Of a stretch of DNA of 64,000 nt, positions 18,601 through 26,199 are shown piece after piece. The stretch's first letter is position 1. Each line of letters opens with the position of its first letter. A program made the translations under genes and the position numbers. The stretch spans positions 1-64,000 of the forward strand of contig NZ_AJLL01000022.1 in NCBI RefSeq assembly GCF_000317225.1, written 5' to 3'. This DNA is from Fischerella thermalis PCC 7521 (lineage in GTDB: Bacteria > Cyanobacteriota > Cyanobacteriia > Cyanobacteriales > Nostocaceae). Below the pieces are notes generated by a model, which ran no database searches, had not been told where the DNA came from, and saw nothing but the letters and a program-made list of their open reading frames with translations.

Positions 18601-19891
18601 TGAAGAAGCGATCGCTAGTTTACTTTCTGAACTTGATGGCGCTAATGGTGAAATTATTCAATTCGGTAATAGCCAAGAATCTCATTGTGCCAAAACTAGT
18701 GAGCATCCTTTAGTTGGTAATACCCTTGTGATGAATATCGGTGCAGCAGCAACAGAAATGGCACTAGTTGATTTACCAGAAAGTCTGGAAGAATTAACTC
18801 ACAGCGATTTTATGCTGCACAATTTTGCTTACGCTGGTAAGGGAATTGAGCAAGATATTATTTGTCAGTTGCTACTACCAACTAAATGGCGCAAACCACG
18901 TAATTCTTCCCAGGAGGGCAACAACACTACTATTACCAGTAGTCCCTTGCAATGGCAACCAATGATTGCTGGTATAGAGCAGATGAGTTTTGCGAGTTTG
19001 GGGTTGGAAGAATTAAAATTACCAAGACCAGGAGAACCTGACACGAGCGATCGCATTAAGTTACAGCAACGCCTAGAAAGTTCTGTTTTGGGTAAAGCTA
19101 TTTTGGACGCAGCAGTAGCCCTCAAGTTAATTTTACAACATCAAGAATCCTTTACTTTGGAATTGGCAGACCAATGCTGGGTCTTGCAAAGGCGAGATTT
19201 AGAGAGCCAGGTATTTGTGCCATTTGTGCGGCGGCTTAACCGTGAACTCAACAAATTATTAGTAGCAAAAGGCATACCTACAGAAGCAATCAATCAAGCA
19301 ATCTTGACTGGCGGGACATCTAGTTTAGCTGCTGTTTCTCGTTGGTTACGACAAAAACTCCCCAACGCAAAAATCATTCAGGATTTGTATTTGAATGAGA
19401 ATGGTACTCCTAGTTGCAGTCGTGTAGCCTACGGCTTAGCTATGCTTCCTTTGCATCCCCAAGTTTTAGAAGTACCTAGACAACAGTACACTGACTATTT
19501 CCTGTTTACGGAATTGCTGCGACTCATACCAGATCGAGCCTTATCTTTTAATGAAATAATTCAGTTATTTGAGGGGCGTGGTATCAACACCCGTAGTTGT
19601 CAACAACGGCTGTTAGCATTCTTGGAAGGTGAACTACCTCCGGGTTTGCTCCCCAGCAATGTGGACTTTTCCTGGCTGAGTCTCACTTCCCGAGAAAATT
19701 TTGATTATAAAGCGATCGCTAATGCGCCTTTATTTGAAAAACAAGGAAGTCTCACATATCGCCCCAATCCCTCGCAATTACAATCTCTACGTCGTCATCT
19801 TGATGCCATCAAGGCTAGTACTCAACAATCACTAGAGGAACCCTATACTGTAAATTTCGTGATCAGCTTTTCTTCACAAAGTGTTCTCTGA
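15674..19891 (+). CDS. Large protein with coiled coil, tandem repeats and a C-terminal ASKHA (Hsp70/actin-like) ATPase fold
   Basis: This 1405-residue protein starts at GTG. Residues 90-165 form a coiled coil (LQAELQTLLQERANLVQEI). Residues 330-780 are acidic and probably disordered, and include four tandem copies of a unit of about 29 residues. From about residue 790 there is an actin/Hsp70-superfamily nucleotide-binding core: phosphate-1 loop GIDIGTTGISATLL near 796, phosphate-2 motif MNIGAAATEMALVD near 1020, and adenosine motif LTGGTSSLAAVSRWL near 1210. A conserved-looking 140-residue tail follows. The architecture suggests a chaperone-like or filament-like ATPase with a long tether. No substrate domain of DnaK is visible. 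Function unknown; the fold call is by motif only. Confidence 0.72.
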   Translation: MTFRTTEIQTLIADIDSLLSNKRLSRFLASEKEQPRQILERIRNFLVNCAETEESITPKEEQPKPQSSPLLTKFINQNNYSLGSQPNQPSQQAGSEADILSSLLTPLQAELQTLLQERANLVQEIKELEQRRLQNFSLAQQLANQEQLIANFLQVLTNRLGGNLQPKMPTNILNSTPQTPLALGEASSAKTTNTDNTEQLAFATSPILEPQEQLERLTRLASELDQKLLALDGTVNVVFEALQRNIHTYHESLSQALARMYSQGLQGEQLFGNLINNLAQQAQLQFASKEPFTIDIQKQTLANDSRTLQSSNKIEQFKTDAQTAELDTELDQLNQDTPKSPGTANEFTIDQLHQDNSVSISDEVDQLYASLFGVDNLATTNSEFSSQDTNFNVLDSIENLPGEEIATNQEKSEFIVSDFTELLSVDEVKFADQEEADTFIQEILFEVADPTELPVDQQATINQDEESILQEVLFEVADPTESPVDEQATINQDEESILQEVLFEVADSTELSTEEQATTNQEELDLILQEVLLEFADPTEELPVDAAASESVSIIDTLSAPTINQTQPDQHSIPTSDPWFDEPDAGLLESGNIQVEDTQKATTEKIRQQLLELWEKITFTEADSETPSLAVEEPTTDKITSLNNLLFDTSNAQQPLAVTSFDESVSTTKSELTPTEVNSGDRSLNDSSDNYIPASPKENLLIQAENQNAAITEIELDAEQLLQLDQDLANFGEQTNPQLQPHTDLEIPDSAHNAQLAETEKKESTTVSSEQILPGYSNFVDDTEIRANIGDYVWYLGIDIGTTGISATLLNRSTNEVYPLYWSTENPAETVSQTRTFRLPAEVYLPPAQEQDTTNSHLFSAQLKPYLKIALPYKNEQQKWEPALQFNEVATVPLVWVVRSLSKLLLTLKLDRSSTTLGLTAAGVGLHQQIFHSAINNLAGVICTCPSDWSEQYRFNIREALLLSKIIQHPQQVFFVEEAIASLLSELDGANGEIIQFGNSQESHCAKTSEHPLVGNTLVMNIGAAATEMALVDLPESLEELTHSDFMLHNFAYAGKGIEQDIICQLLLPTKWRKPRNSSQEGNNTTITSSPLQWQPMIAGIEQMSFASLGLEELKLPRPGEPDTSDRIKLQQRLESSVLGKAILDAAVALKLILQHQESFTLELADQCWVLQRRDLESQVFVPFVRRLNRELNKLLVAKGIPTEAINQAILTGGTSSLAAVSRWLRQKLPNAKIIQDLYLNENGTPSCSRVAYGLAMLPLHPQVLEVPRQQYTDYFLFTELLRLIPDRALSFNEIIQLFEGRGINTRSCQQRLLAFLEGELPPGLLPSNVDFSWLSLTSRENFDYKAIANAPLFEKQGSLTYRPNPSQLQSLRRHLDAIKASTQQSLEEPYTVNFVISFSSQSVL
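16994..17310 (+). repeat. Tandem 87-base coding repeat, about 3.6 copies
   Basis: Units begin QEILFEVADPTEL, QEVLFEVADPTES, QEVLFEVADSTEL and QEVLLEFADPTEE. The second unit is nearly identical to the first at DNA level, indicating recent duplication; the fourth is partial. The repeats lie in the acidic linker of the ATPase-fold protein. Confidence 0.85.
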
Positions 19892-19965
19892 ATGCTTGTA
19901 TCTCGGTAAGTACTCTAATTTAATGGTATGGTTTCATTGCAGACACTCAGGCTTGATAAGAAACT

Positions 19966-19987
19966 AAGCGAGAGAGTTTTCTCGCTT
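19966..19987 (+). terminator. Probable terminator after the ATPase-fold gene
   Basis: AAGCGAGA pairs with TCTCGCTT across a 6-base loop, 75 bases past the stop. A T-rich stretch follows only after GGTTGAA, so termination efficiency is uncertain. Confidence 0.5.
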
Positions 19988-20146
19988 GGTTGAATTTTTG
20001 GGTGTGATGCTTTTTCTGTTTTCTTACAGTGTTCCCCGTTCCCTTTTAAGTTTTAGAAATCGACCACCGATGCACACAGATAAACACAGATGAACATCAA
20101 TGGACATTGATAGATTATTTGTTGGGATTATAATCCATAATTCAAT

Positions 20147-20986
20147 TTATCCTTTCACGCCGCTACCAGTTTCTGTCGGTACGATGTAGCGTTGTAGAAA
20201 GACAAATAATATCATTACTGGCAGAATGGAAATTACTGAGCCAGCAGCTACTAAGCGCCAATCGAGAGAAAAAGTACCTGCTAGTTTTGCTACGCCTAAA
20301 GGTAGGGTGTACAAGCTTTCATCTTGAATCACAATCAAAGGCCACAAAAAGTCACTCCAAGAACCAATAAAAACGAAAATTGCTAGAGTGACTAGTGCAG
20401 GACGAACTGCTGGTAACATTACATGCCACCATATACCTAACTCTGAACAGCCATCCATACGTGCTGCTTCTTCCATCTCTTTTGGCACACTCATAAAAGC
20501 TTGTCGTAATAGAAAAATACCAAAGGCAGAAGCTAGGCTAGGAAAAATAATGCCTAAATAAGTGTTTCTTAAACCCAACTGGACTGTCAAAATATATAGG
20601 GGGATCATCACAATTTGAAATGGAATCATAATTGTGGAAATAATTGCGATAAAAATCCAGTCTCTACCTGGAAATGAGAGTCTAGCTAAAGGATAAGCAG
20701 CCAAAGCGCAAAACAGTAAATTTAATCCCACAGTTAGCACAGCAACCAAGGTACTGTTGAATAAGTATTGTCCAAAAGGATTAGATTGCCAGACACTGAC
20801 AAAGTTCTCAAAAGTTGGTTGACTTGGAAATAATTGTGGTGGTGACTGAAAGATATTTTCAGTTTGAGATTTGAGTGCAGTACTTACAAGCCAAAATAAG
20901 GGGAAAAGTGTCACTATTGCGATCGCAATTAGTATAGTATACGTCCCTATGTTTTTTACTTGTGAGTTGCGACTAGAAAAACTCAT
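20147..20986 (-). CDS. Carbohydrate-type ABC transporter permease (MalG family)
   Basis: This 279-residue inner-membrane protein is a MalG/LacG-type permease. It has six hydrophobic helices, and the cytoplasmic EAA loop reads EEAARMDGCSELGIWWHVMLPAVRPAL near residues 170-195 (shown in part by EEAARMDG). That loop docks onto the ATPase subunit. The N-terminal LVSTALKSQTENIF segment is typical of the family. No MalF-type partner, binding protein or ATPase is adjacent, so it probably assembles with subunits encoded elsewhere, as happens in cyanobacteria. The substrate, probably a sugar or glycoside, cannot be read from sequence. Confidence 0.88.
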   Translation of the reverse strand: MSFSSRNSQVKNIGTYTILIAIAIVTLFPLFWLVSTALKSQTENIFQSPPQLFPSQPTFENFVSVWQSNPFGQYLFNSTLVAVLTVGLNLLFCALAAYPLARLSFPGRDWIFIAIISTIMIPFQIVMIPLYILTVQLGLRNTYLGIIFPSLASAFGIFLLRQAFMSVPKEMEEAARMDGCSELGIWWHVMLPAVRPALVTLAIFVFIGSWSDFLWPLIVIQDESLYTLPLGVAKLAGTFSLDWRLVAAGSVISILPVMILFVFLQRYIVPTETGSGVKG

Positions 20987-21714
20987 ATTATTGATTGCGA
21001 ATGAAGTTCACCGATATTTGATCTTATTCAAATTTTATTCACAACAGGCAATTAGACCCAGTACGCAAATTAAACCTGTTGATAGAGTCATAGCAGCTGA
21101 TGTTGGATAGAAAATGAAGTGGTAGTTTCTATGACTATGTATTTTATGTCAGTCAGTACGATTGAGGTTGTTGTAACCCAAGCTGCGATCACATCACCTA
21201 GCATTAGGGAGTAAATATAAAGCAAAAACATGCTTTTATGCTTGGACGTGAGTAAAAACTCCCAGAATCCATTACAAAAATTTATGAGGAATTTTATTAA
21301 TAAAAGTTAAAAAATATAGTCAAAAGAAAAATACCAGTCGTTACACCGAAAAAATCCGCAACCGCACTTTGCTTTGCTTTTACCTAACTTCTGTAATAAT
21401 TTTTAGTTGGGTTGTAAGACTCTAAGCCAGAAAATTTCAAAACAAAGATGTATAATCGCATACCACTTTTCTGTGAACTTCCGCAGTAAGTAGGAAGACA
21501 TTAGACACTGATTAATTATATTTATAAAAAAATAGAAAAAATGGTTTCTCTTGCAGATTTTACTTGAAGTCAAAAGGGAAGGGAGGCGCGGGGATAAGAG
21601 GACAAGGCAGACAAGGGAGACAAGGGAGATACAACTAATCCTCAATCCCCAATGTCCAATCCCTGCTCCCCGACCTGAATTTATCAAAAAGCGTGTAGCG
21701 AGGAGATAAAAAAA
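20987..21714. other. Intergenic region before the SRPBCC gene
   Basis: This 728-base gap has no reading frame I trust. At 21568-21670 there is a purine-rich low-complexity stretch (GACAAGGGAGACAAGGGAG type) followed by CCTCAATCCCCAATGTCC. It belongs to the same repeat style as the inserts in the U32, cobT-like and kinase genes. Confidence 0.45.
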
Positions 21715-22239
21715 ATGCGAGCTTGGTTGTCCAAATTCATCCAGCGCAAACGTCGTCGGTTTTGCGCATCTTTGGTGCGAACATATCGCGAGATAAGTTC
21801 TGCTTCTGTTGATGAACTCTGGCAAAAGCTAGTTAACTTGGCAGATGTCTCCTGGCATCCATTGCTTAAGAGTACCAATGTTCCTTATGGGTTAGTACCC
21901 AAACCAGGGCTTATTTACAAAGCGGTGACACGGTTATCACCCATTCCCATACATATTTTTGTAGAACGTGTCAATCCTAGAGAATTATTAAGCATCAGAG
22001 TACTAGCAATTCCTGGTGTTGAAGAACGGGTCAGTTACAAAATAGAGTCTACAGTTTGTGGTACTTATTTGTCGTATTCTGTAACATTACGTGGTTGGTT
22101 ATCACCATTGATTTGGTTATTCTCTCGCCCTTATACCGATCGCGTTGCCAAAGCTTTGATTGAGGCAGTAGAAAAGGGCACACTACCAACAGTTCCAGGG
22201 AAGAGAAAATCTCTTAACGACAGTTGTTTTGATTTTTAG
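21715..22239 (+). CDS. SRPBCC-fold protein
   Basis: This 174-residue protein begins MRAWLSKFIQRKRRR and continues with a helix-grip pattern: REISSASVDELWQKLVNLADVSWHP, then alternating strands (LIYKAVTRLSPIPIHIFVERVNP, shown in part) and a final long helix DRVAKALIEAVEKG. This matches the START/polyketide-cyclase-like SRPBCC superfamily, which binds hydrophobic ligands in a cavity. The ligand is unknown. A purine-rich GAGGAG about 9 bases upstream supports the start. It is a single gene. Confidence 0.7.
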   Translation: MRAWLSKFIQRKRRRFCASLVRTYREISSASVDELWQKLVNLADVSWHPLLKSTNVPYGLVPKPGLIYKAVTRLSPIPIHIFVERVNPRELLSIRVLAIPGVEERVSYKIESTVCGTYLSYSVTLRGWLSPLIWLFSRPYTDRVAKALIEAVEKGTLPTVPGKRKSLNDSCFDF

Positions 22240-22241
22240 AA

Positions 22242-22330
22242 TTTGGTTAGTGGTTAGTGGATAGTGGTTAGTGGTTGATGACTAATAACAATTACCAGTC
22301 ACCCATTACCAATTACCCATTACCTACTAA
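22242..22330. repeat. Short tandem repeats (GTGGTTA and ATTACCC units)
   Basis: Several TTAGTGG/ATAGTGG heptamers are followed by ACCCATTACC and ACCAATTACC words. The two halves are partly complementary. The tract fills the space between the SRPBCC and mrp genes. Confidence 0.65.
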
Positions 22331-22416
22331 CTACCAACACTTTCAAATTAAGATGCAAGTAGATAATCATTGCAGTTTGTTAAAAATGATTGCGGCAGTA
22401 AGCGTGAAATAAATTT

Positions 22417-23487
22417 ATGAACGATGTTCTCGATTCTCAGTCAGTCTTAGAAGTGTTGCGACCAGTTCAAGATCCAGAACTTCGCAAAAGCCTGGTAGAA
22501 ATGAATATGATTCGTAACGTCAAAATAGATGCAGGCAAGGTCAGTTTTACTTTGGTATTGACTACACCTGCCTGTCCGTTACGTGAATTCATCGTAGAAG
22601 ACTGTCAAAAAGCAGTCAAAAAGCTGCCAGGAGTTACAGATGTATTTGTAGAAGTCACAGCGGAAACTCCTCAGCAAAAAAGTTTACCCGATCGCACTGG
22701 TGTGACTGGGGTCAAGAATATTATCGCTATATCCAGTGGGAAAGGTGGCGTCGGTAAAAGTACAGTGGCTGTGAATGTAGCAGTTGCTCTAGCACAGGCA
22801 GGAGCCAAGGTAGGTTTACTGGATGCCGATATTTATGGCCCCAATGATCCAACTATGCTTGGTCTAGCTGATGCTCAGATTGTAGTACGTACCTCTGATC
22901 AAGGGGAAATACTCGAGCCAGCTTTTAATCATGGAGTCAAACTAGTGTCAATGGGCTTTTTGATTGACCGCGACCAGCCCGTAATTTGGCGTGGGCCAAT
23001 GCTGAATGGCGTGATTCGTCAGTTTCTCTATCAAGTGCAATGGGGAGAACTGGACTATTTACTCGTGGATATGCCACCAGGAACAGGAGATGCTCAGTTA
23101 ACATTGACACAAGCAGTCCCAATGGCAGGGGCAGTAATTGTAACAACACCACAAACCGTTGCTTTGTTAGATTCTCGCAAAGGTTTGCGCATGTTTCAAC
23201 AGATGAATGTACCTGTTTTGGGTATTGTAGAAAACATGAGTTATTTCATTCCTCCAGATATGCCAGAAAAGCAGTATGACATATTTGGTTCTGGTGGTGG
23301 CTCTAAAACAGCAGCAGAATTGGGAGTACCCTTATTAGGATGTATACCTCTAGAAATCTCTACTCGCATTGGTGGTGACAACGGTGTACCAACAGTAGTA
23401 GCCGATCCAGATTCAGCGAGTGCCAAAGCATTCAAAGCGATCGCTCAGACAATCGCAGCCAAAGTATCAATTGCTGCTCTAACGTAA
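22417..23487 (+). CDS. mrp: Mrp/NBP35-family Fe-S cluster carrier ATPase
   Basis: This 356-residue cytosolic P-loop ATPase carries and delivers iron-sulfur clusters. The N-terminal MIP18/DUF59 domain (residues 1-90) reads VLRPVQDPELRKSLVEM. The ATPase domain has a deviant Walker A loop with two lysines, SSGKGGVGKST, near residue 107, a LDADIYGPN block near 133, and the VDMPPGTGDAQLT motif near 216. The CxxC pair of the family's C-terminus is not visible here, as is usual for some cyanobacterial Mrp proteins. It is followed in the same direction by rodA, 117 bases away. Confidence 0.93.
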   Translation: MNDVLDSQSVLEVLRPVQDPELRKSLVEMNMIRNVKIDAGKVSFTLVLTTPACPLREFIVEDCQKAVKKLPGVTDVFVEVTAETPQQKSLPDRTGVTGVKNIIAISSGKGGVGKSTVAVNVAVALAQAGAKVGLLDADIYGPNDPTMLGLADAQIVVRTSDQGEILEPAFNHGVKLVSMGFLIDRDQPVIWRGPMLNGVIRQFLYQVQWGELDYLLVDMPPGTGDAQLTLTQAVPMAGAVIVTTPQTVALLDSRKGLRMFQQMNVPVLGIVENMSYFIPPDMPEKQYDIFGSGGGSKTAAELGVPLLGCIPLEISTRIGGDNGVPTVVADPDSASAKAFKAIAQTIAAKVSIAALT

Positions 23488-23604
23488 AAAATGGAAAACA
23501 TAAGAAAATGTAATTTTTGTCTGGGTAGAAAACTACGGGTCGGAATACAGATTTTTAGTACTCAGTAAATTTAAAATCTAAAAACTAAAGTCTATAGTCG
23601 CCCA

Positions 23605-24918
23605 ATGTTGTTAAAAAGGTCACGTTCTTCACTTTTACAAATTCGCTGGAAATATTGGTTTAAGCCTTGGCAGCAAATGGACTGGTTGTTGTTGTCTTTG
23701 CCAGTCGGCTTGACAATATTCGGCGGCATTATGATCCGTAGTACCGAATTGAATCAAGGACTCACTGATTGGTGGTGGCACTGGTTAATTGGTGGGATTG
23801 GTTGTGTAATTGCTTTATTGCTGGCCCGTCTACGTTATGAAAATCTGCTGCAATGGCACTGGATTACTTATACACTCACCAATATCAGTCTCACTGCTGT
23901 AATGATAGTTGGTCACAGTGCCAAAGGCGCCCAGCGATGGGTGAATATCTTTGGTTTCAATGTCCAACCGTCAGAATTTGCCAAAATCGGGGTAATTATC
24001 ACCCTAGCGGCGTTATTACATAAACGTACTGCTGCCAACCTGGATAATGTATTCCGCGCTTTGGCAATTACTGCTATTCCTTGGGGATTAGTATTTATAC
24101 AGCCAGATTTAGCAACATCACTTGTGTTTGGTGCGATCGTCTTAGGGATGTTGTACTGGGCAAACGCTAACCCAGGCTGGCTGATATTAATGATTTCTCC
24201 CATTATTGCCGCAATTTTGTTCAGCATATCTTGGCCCTTTACGATCGCTTTTTCAGAAGATCTCAAATTTGGACTATTGGGACTAATTTGGTCAGTAGCA
24301 ATGGGCATTGTGGGTTGGCGCACCCTCCCTTGGCGGCGATTTTATCTGAGTGCGATCGGCGCATGGGGTTTGAACATGTTTGGTGGTGAATTAGGGCTAT
24401 TCGCCTGGAACCACGTATTGAAGGACTATCAAAAAGATCGACTCACTTCATTTATTAACCCCAATGCTGATCCCCTTGGTGCTGCTTATCACCAAATCCA
24501 ATCTCGTATTGCCATCGGTGCAGGAGAATGGTGGGGATGGGGCCTTTTTAAAGGGCCTATGACGCAACTGAATTTTGTCCCTGAACAGCATACAGATTTT
24601 ATTTTCTCTGCCGTAGGTGAAGAATTTGGTTTCATTGGCTGTTTGGTAGTGTTGGCAGTCTTCTGCTTAATTTGTCTGCGCTTGTTACACGTCGCCCAAA
24701 CTGCTAAAGACAACTTTGGCTCTTTGTTGGCTATTGGGGTTTTGTCTATGATCGTTTTTCAGATGATAGTCAATATTGGCATGAACGTTGGTTTAGCACC
24801 AGTGGCAGGAATTCCCCTCCCTTGGATGAGTTACGGGCGTTCAGCAATGTTGAAAAACTTCATTGCTTTAGGGATAGTCGAGTCAGTGGCGAATTTTCGT
24901 CAAAGGCAGAAGTATTAG
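23605..24918 (+). CDS. rodA: Rod shape-determining SEDS glycosyltransferase RodA
   Basis: RodA is the integral-membrane peptidoglycan glycosyltransferase of the elongation machinery and works with a class B PBP. The 437-residue protein has about ten membrane helices. The SEDS signatures are present: AQRWVNIFGFNVQPSEFAK near residue 110, the loop QHTDFIFSAVGEEFGFIG near 325, and LPWMSYG near 408. It is slightly longer than E. coli RodA, mainly because of an added hydrophobic segment around residues 195-245. No mreB, mreC or PBP gene is in this window. Confidence 0.93.
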   Translation: MLLKRSRSSLLQIRWKYWFKPWQQMDWLLLSLPVGLTIFGGIMIRSTELNQGLTDWWWHWLIGGIGCVIALLLARLRYENLLQWHWITYTLTNISLTAVMIVGHSAKGAQRWVNIFGFNVQPSEFAKIGVIITLAALLHKRTAANLDNVFRALAITAIPWGLVFIQPDLATSLVFGAIVLGMLYWANANPGWLILMISPIIAAILFSISWPFTIAFSEDLKFGLLGLIWSVAMGIVGWRTLPWRRFYLSAIGAWGLNMFGGELGLFAWNHVLKDYQKDRLTSFINPNADPLGAAYHQIQSRIAIGAGEWWGWGLFKGPMTQLNFVPEQHTDFIFSAVGEEFGFIGCLVVLAVFCLICLRLLHVAQTAKDNFGSLLAIGVLSMIVFQMIVNIGMNVGLAPVAGIPLPWMSYGRSAMLKNFIALGIVESVANFRQRQKY

Positions 24919-24990
24919 TTAGTTGTTTGTTGTTTGGAACAATCAACAACCCACAACCAACTATCAACTACTAACCAATCACCAATCACA
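24919..24990. repeat. Short repeats (GTTGTTTG / CAACTA types)
   Basis: GTTAGTTGTTTGTTGTTTGG is followed by CAACAACCCACAACCAACTA-type words that are partly complementary, giving a potential hairpin after rodA. No T tract follows. Confidence 0.55.
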
Positions 24991-25031
24991 AGTATTAAGC
25001 TAATAACAGGAAACAAGCGAGGATAAAAACC

Positions 25032-25229
25032 ATGATCCTGCCTGGAGCAACTGTTCGTGTCAAGAATCCAGCAGACACCTACTATCGATATGAAGGACTT
25101 GTACAGAGAGTCAGTGATGGCAAGGTTGCTGTACTGTTTGAAGGTGGTAACTGGGATAAACTAGTTACCTTTCGTCTCTCTGAATTAGAAGCTGTAGAAA
25201 CAACCGCCGGACGTAAAAAAGCAAAATAG
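25032..25229 (+). CDS. ndhS: NAD(P)H-quinone oxidoreductase subunit S
   Basis: NdhS is a small peripheral subunit of the cyanobacterial/chloroplast NDH-1 complex on the thylakoid. It has an SH3-like fold and helps form the ferredoxin-binding site. This 65-residue protein begins [19 protein letters not shown] and contains [20 protein letters not shown] and [12 protein letters not shown], which match the family (PF11623, formerly DUF3252) as I recall it. The length is normal for cyanobacteria. A GAGGATAAAAACC leader supports the ATG at 25032. No other ndh gene is adjacent. Confidence 0.85.
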   Translation: MILPGATVRVKNPADTYYRYEGLVQRVSDGKVAVLFEGGNWDKLVTFRLSELEAVETTAGRKKAK

Positions 25230-25230
25230 T

Positions 25231-25312
25231 CAAAAGTCCAGAGTCAATGGTCAATAGTCCACAACTTTTCGACCATTGACAATTGACCATTGACAATTGA
25301 CCATTGACCACT
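25231..25312. repeat. Tandem GACCATTGACAATT repeat before the HAS-barrel gene
   Basis: A 14-base word, GACCATTGACAATT, is repeated about 2.7 times at 25271-25309, after related copies GTCAATGGTCAATAG upstream. The tract reaches to within a few bases of the next start codon, so it occupies that gene's 5' leader and ribosome-site region. Confidence 0.75.
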
Positions 25313-25969
25313 ATGCGCCTTCCCCTGCCACAATTTAATCGAGGCGATCGCCATCCTAACCATTTTGCAGAGGTGGTCGCAACCAGTACATGCGAGTTTT
25401 TAGCGCAGTGTTTGGAACCGGAAGACTTAAGTTTTCCCCCCATGCCTCCCTTTGGTAGCTGGGTTTGTTCTGTGGATGAAGAGTCGGGCAACCAGATTTA
25501 TGCTGTGGTATATTATGCCACAACTATGCCGATAGATTCTGTACATAGACCAGTGGCTTTGGGATTATCGTTGCAGGAATTGCGGGAGGAACAACCCCAA
25601 ATTTTTGCTATGCTCAAAACAGAATTTCGTGCTGCGATCGTGGGTTTTGCAGTCACATCAAATGAACGGAATTCTAGTAGTAATTTGTATCAATATTTAC
25701 CACCACGTCCACCACAAATTCATCAACCAGTTTATAGATGCGAACCAGAAGCAATCATTAAATTTACAGAACAACTAGATTTTTTGCGGACTCTACTTAC
25801 TGTAAATGGTGCGCCAGTAGATTCTTTAACCGCAGCAGCTATTCGGGAAGTGTATTGGTTACGCAAAGCTGACCGACAATGGTTAGTTCAAGCTGGACGT
25901 ACTCTCAGCGTGCTGCTGAAAGATGACTATGATCGCCTACGGTTTATTTTGAATCAAATCAACCCATAG
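25313..25969 (+). CDS. HAS-barrel domain protein
   Basis: This protein of 218 residues from the ATG at 25313 fits a cyanobacterial HAS-barrel family. The N-terminal barrel-like domain reads HFAEVVATSTCEFLAQCLE and FGSWVCSVDE; the barrel is related to the one found on HerA-type ATPases. A helical C-terminal half follows (FTEQLDFLRTLLTVNG, then LRKADRQWLVQAGRTLSVLL). A TTG at 25304 would add three residues but lies inside the tandem repeat, so I prefer the ATG. The cellular role is unknown. Confidence 0.7.
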   Translation: MRLPLPQFNRGDRHPNHFAEVVATSTCEFLAQCLEPEDLSFPPMPPFGSWVCSVDEESGNQIYAVVYYATTMPIDSVHRPVALGLSLQELREEQPQIFAMLKTEFRAAIVGFAVTSNERNSSSNLYQYLPPRPPQIHQPVYRCEPEAIIKFTEQLDFLRTLLTVNGAPVDSLTAAAIREVYWLRKADRQWLVQAGRTLSVLLKDDYDRLRFILNQINP

Positions 25970-26199
25970 GTAGTTTTCCAATCATTAGCTTAGTTAAGCA
26001 TAGTAGAATTTTTATATTTGTCTTCTGAGTAGATTTTGATCAGTGATCAGTTATCACTCTATTGTTATAAGTACAGTAAAAAGCATTTGTTTATATCTGA
26101 ATTCTTATCTCCAGGGGCTTACAACCTTTTTGATAAATCTAAATCTTTGATAACTGATAACTGTTCGTTGTCTCACCATCACCCCTGCTAGTCCTACCT

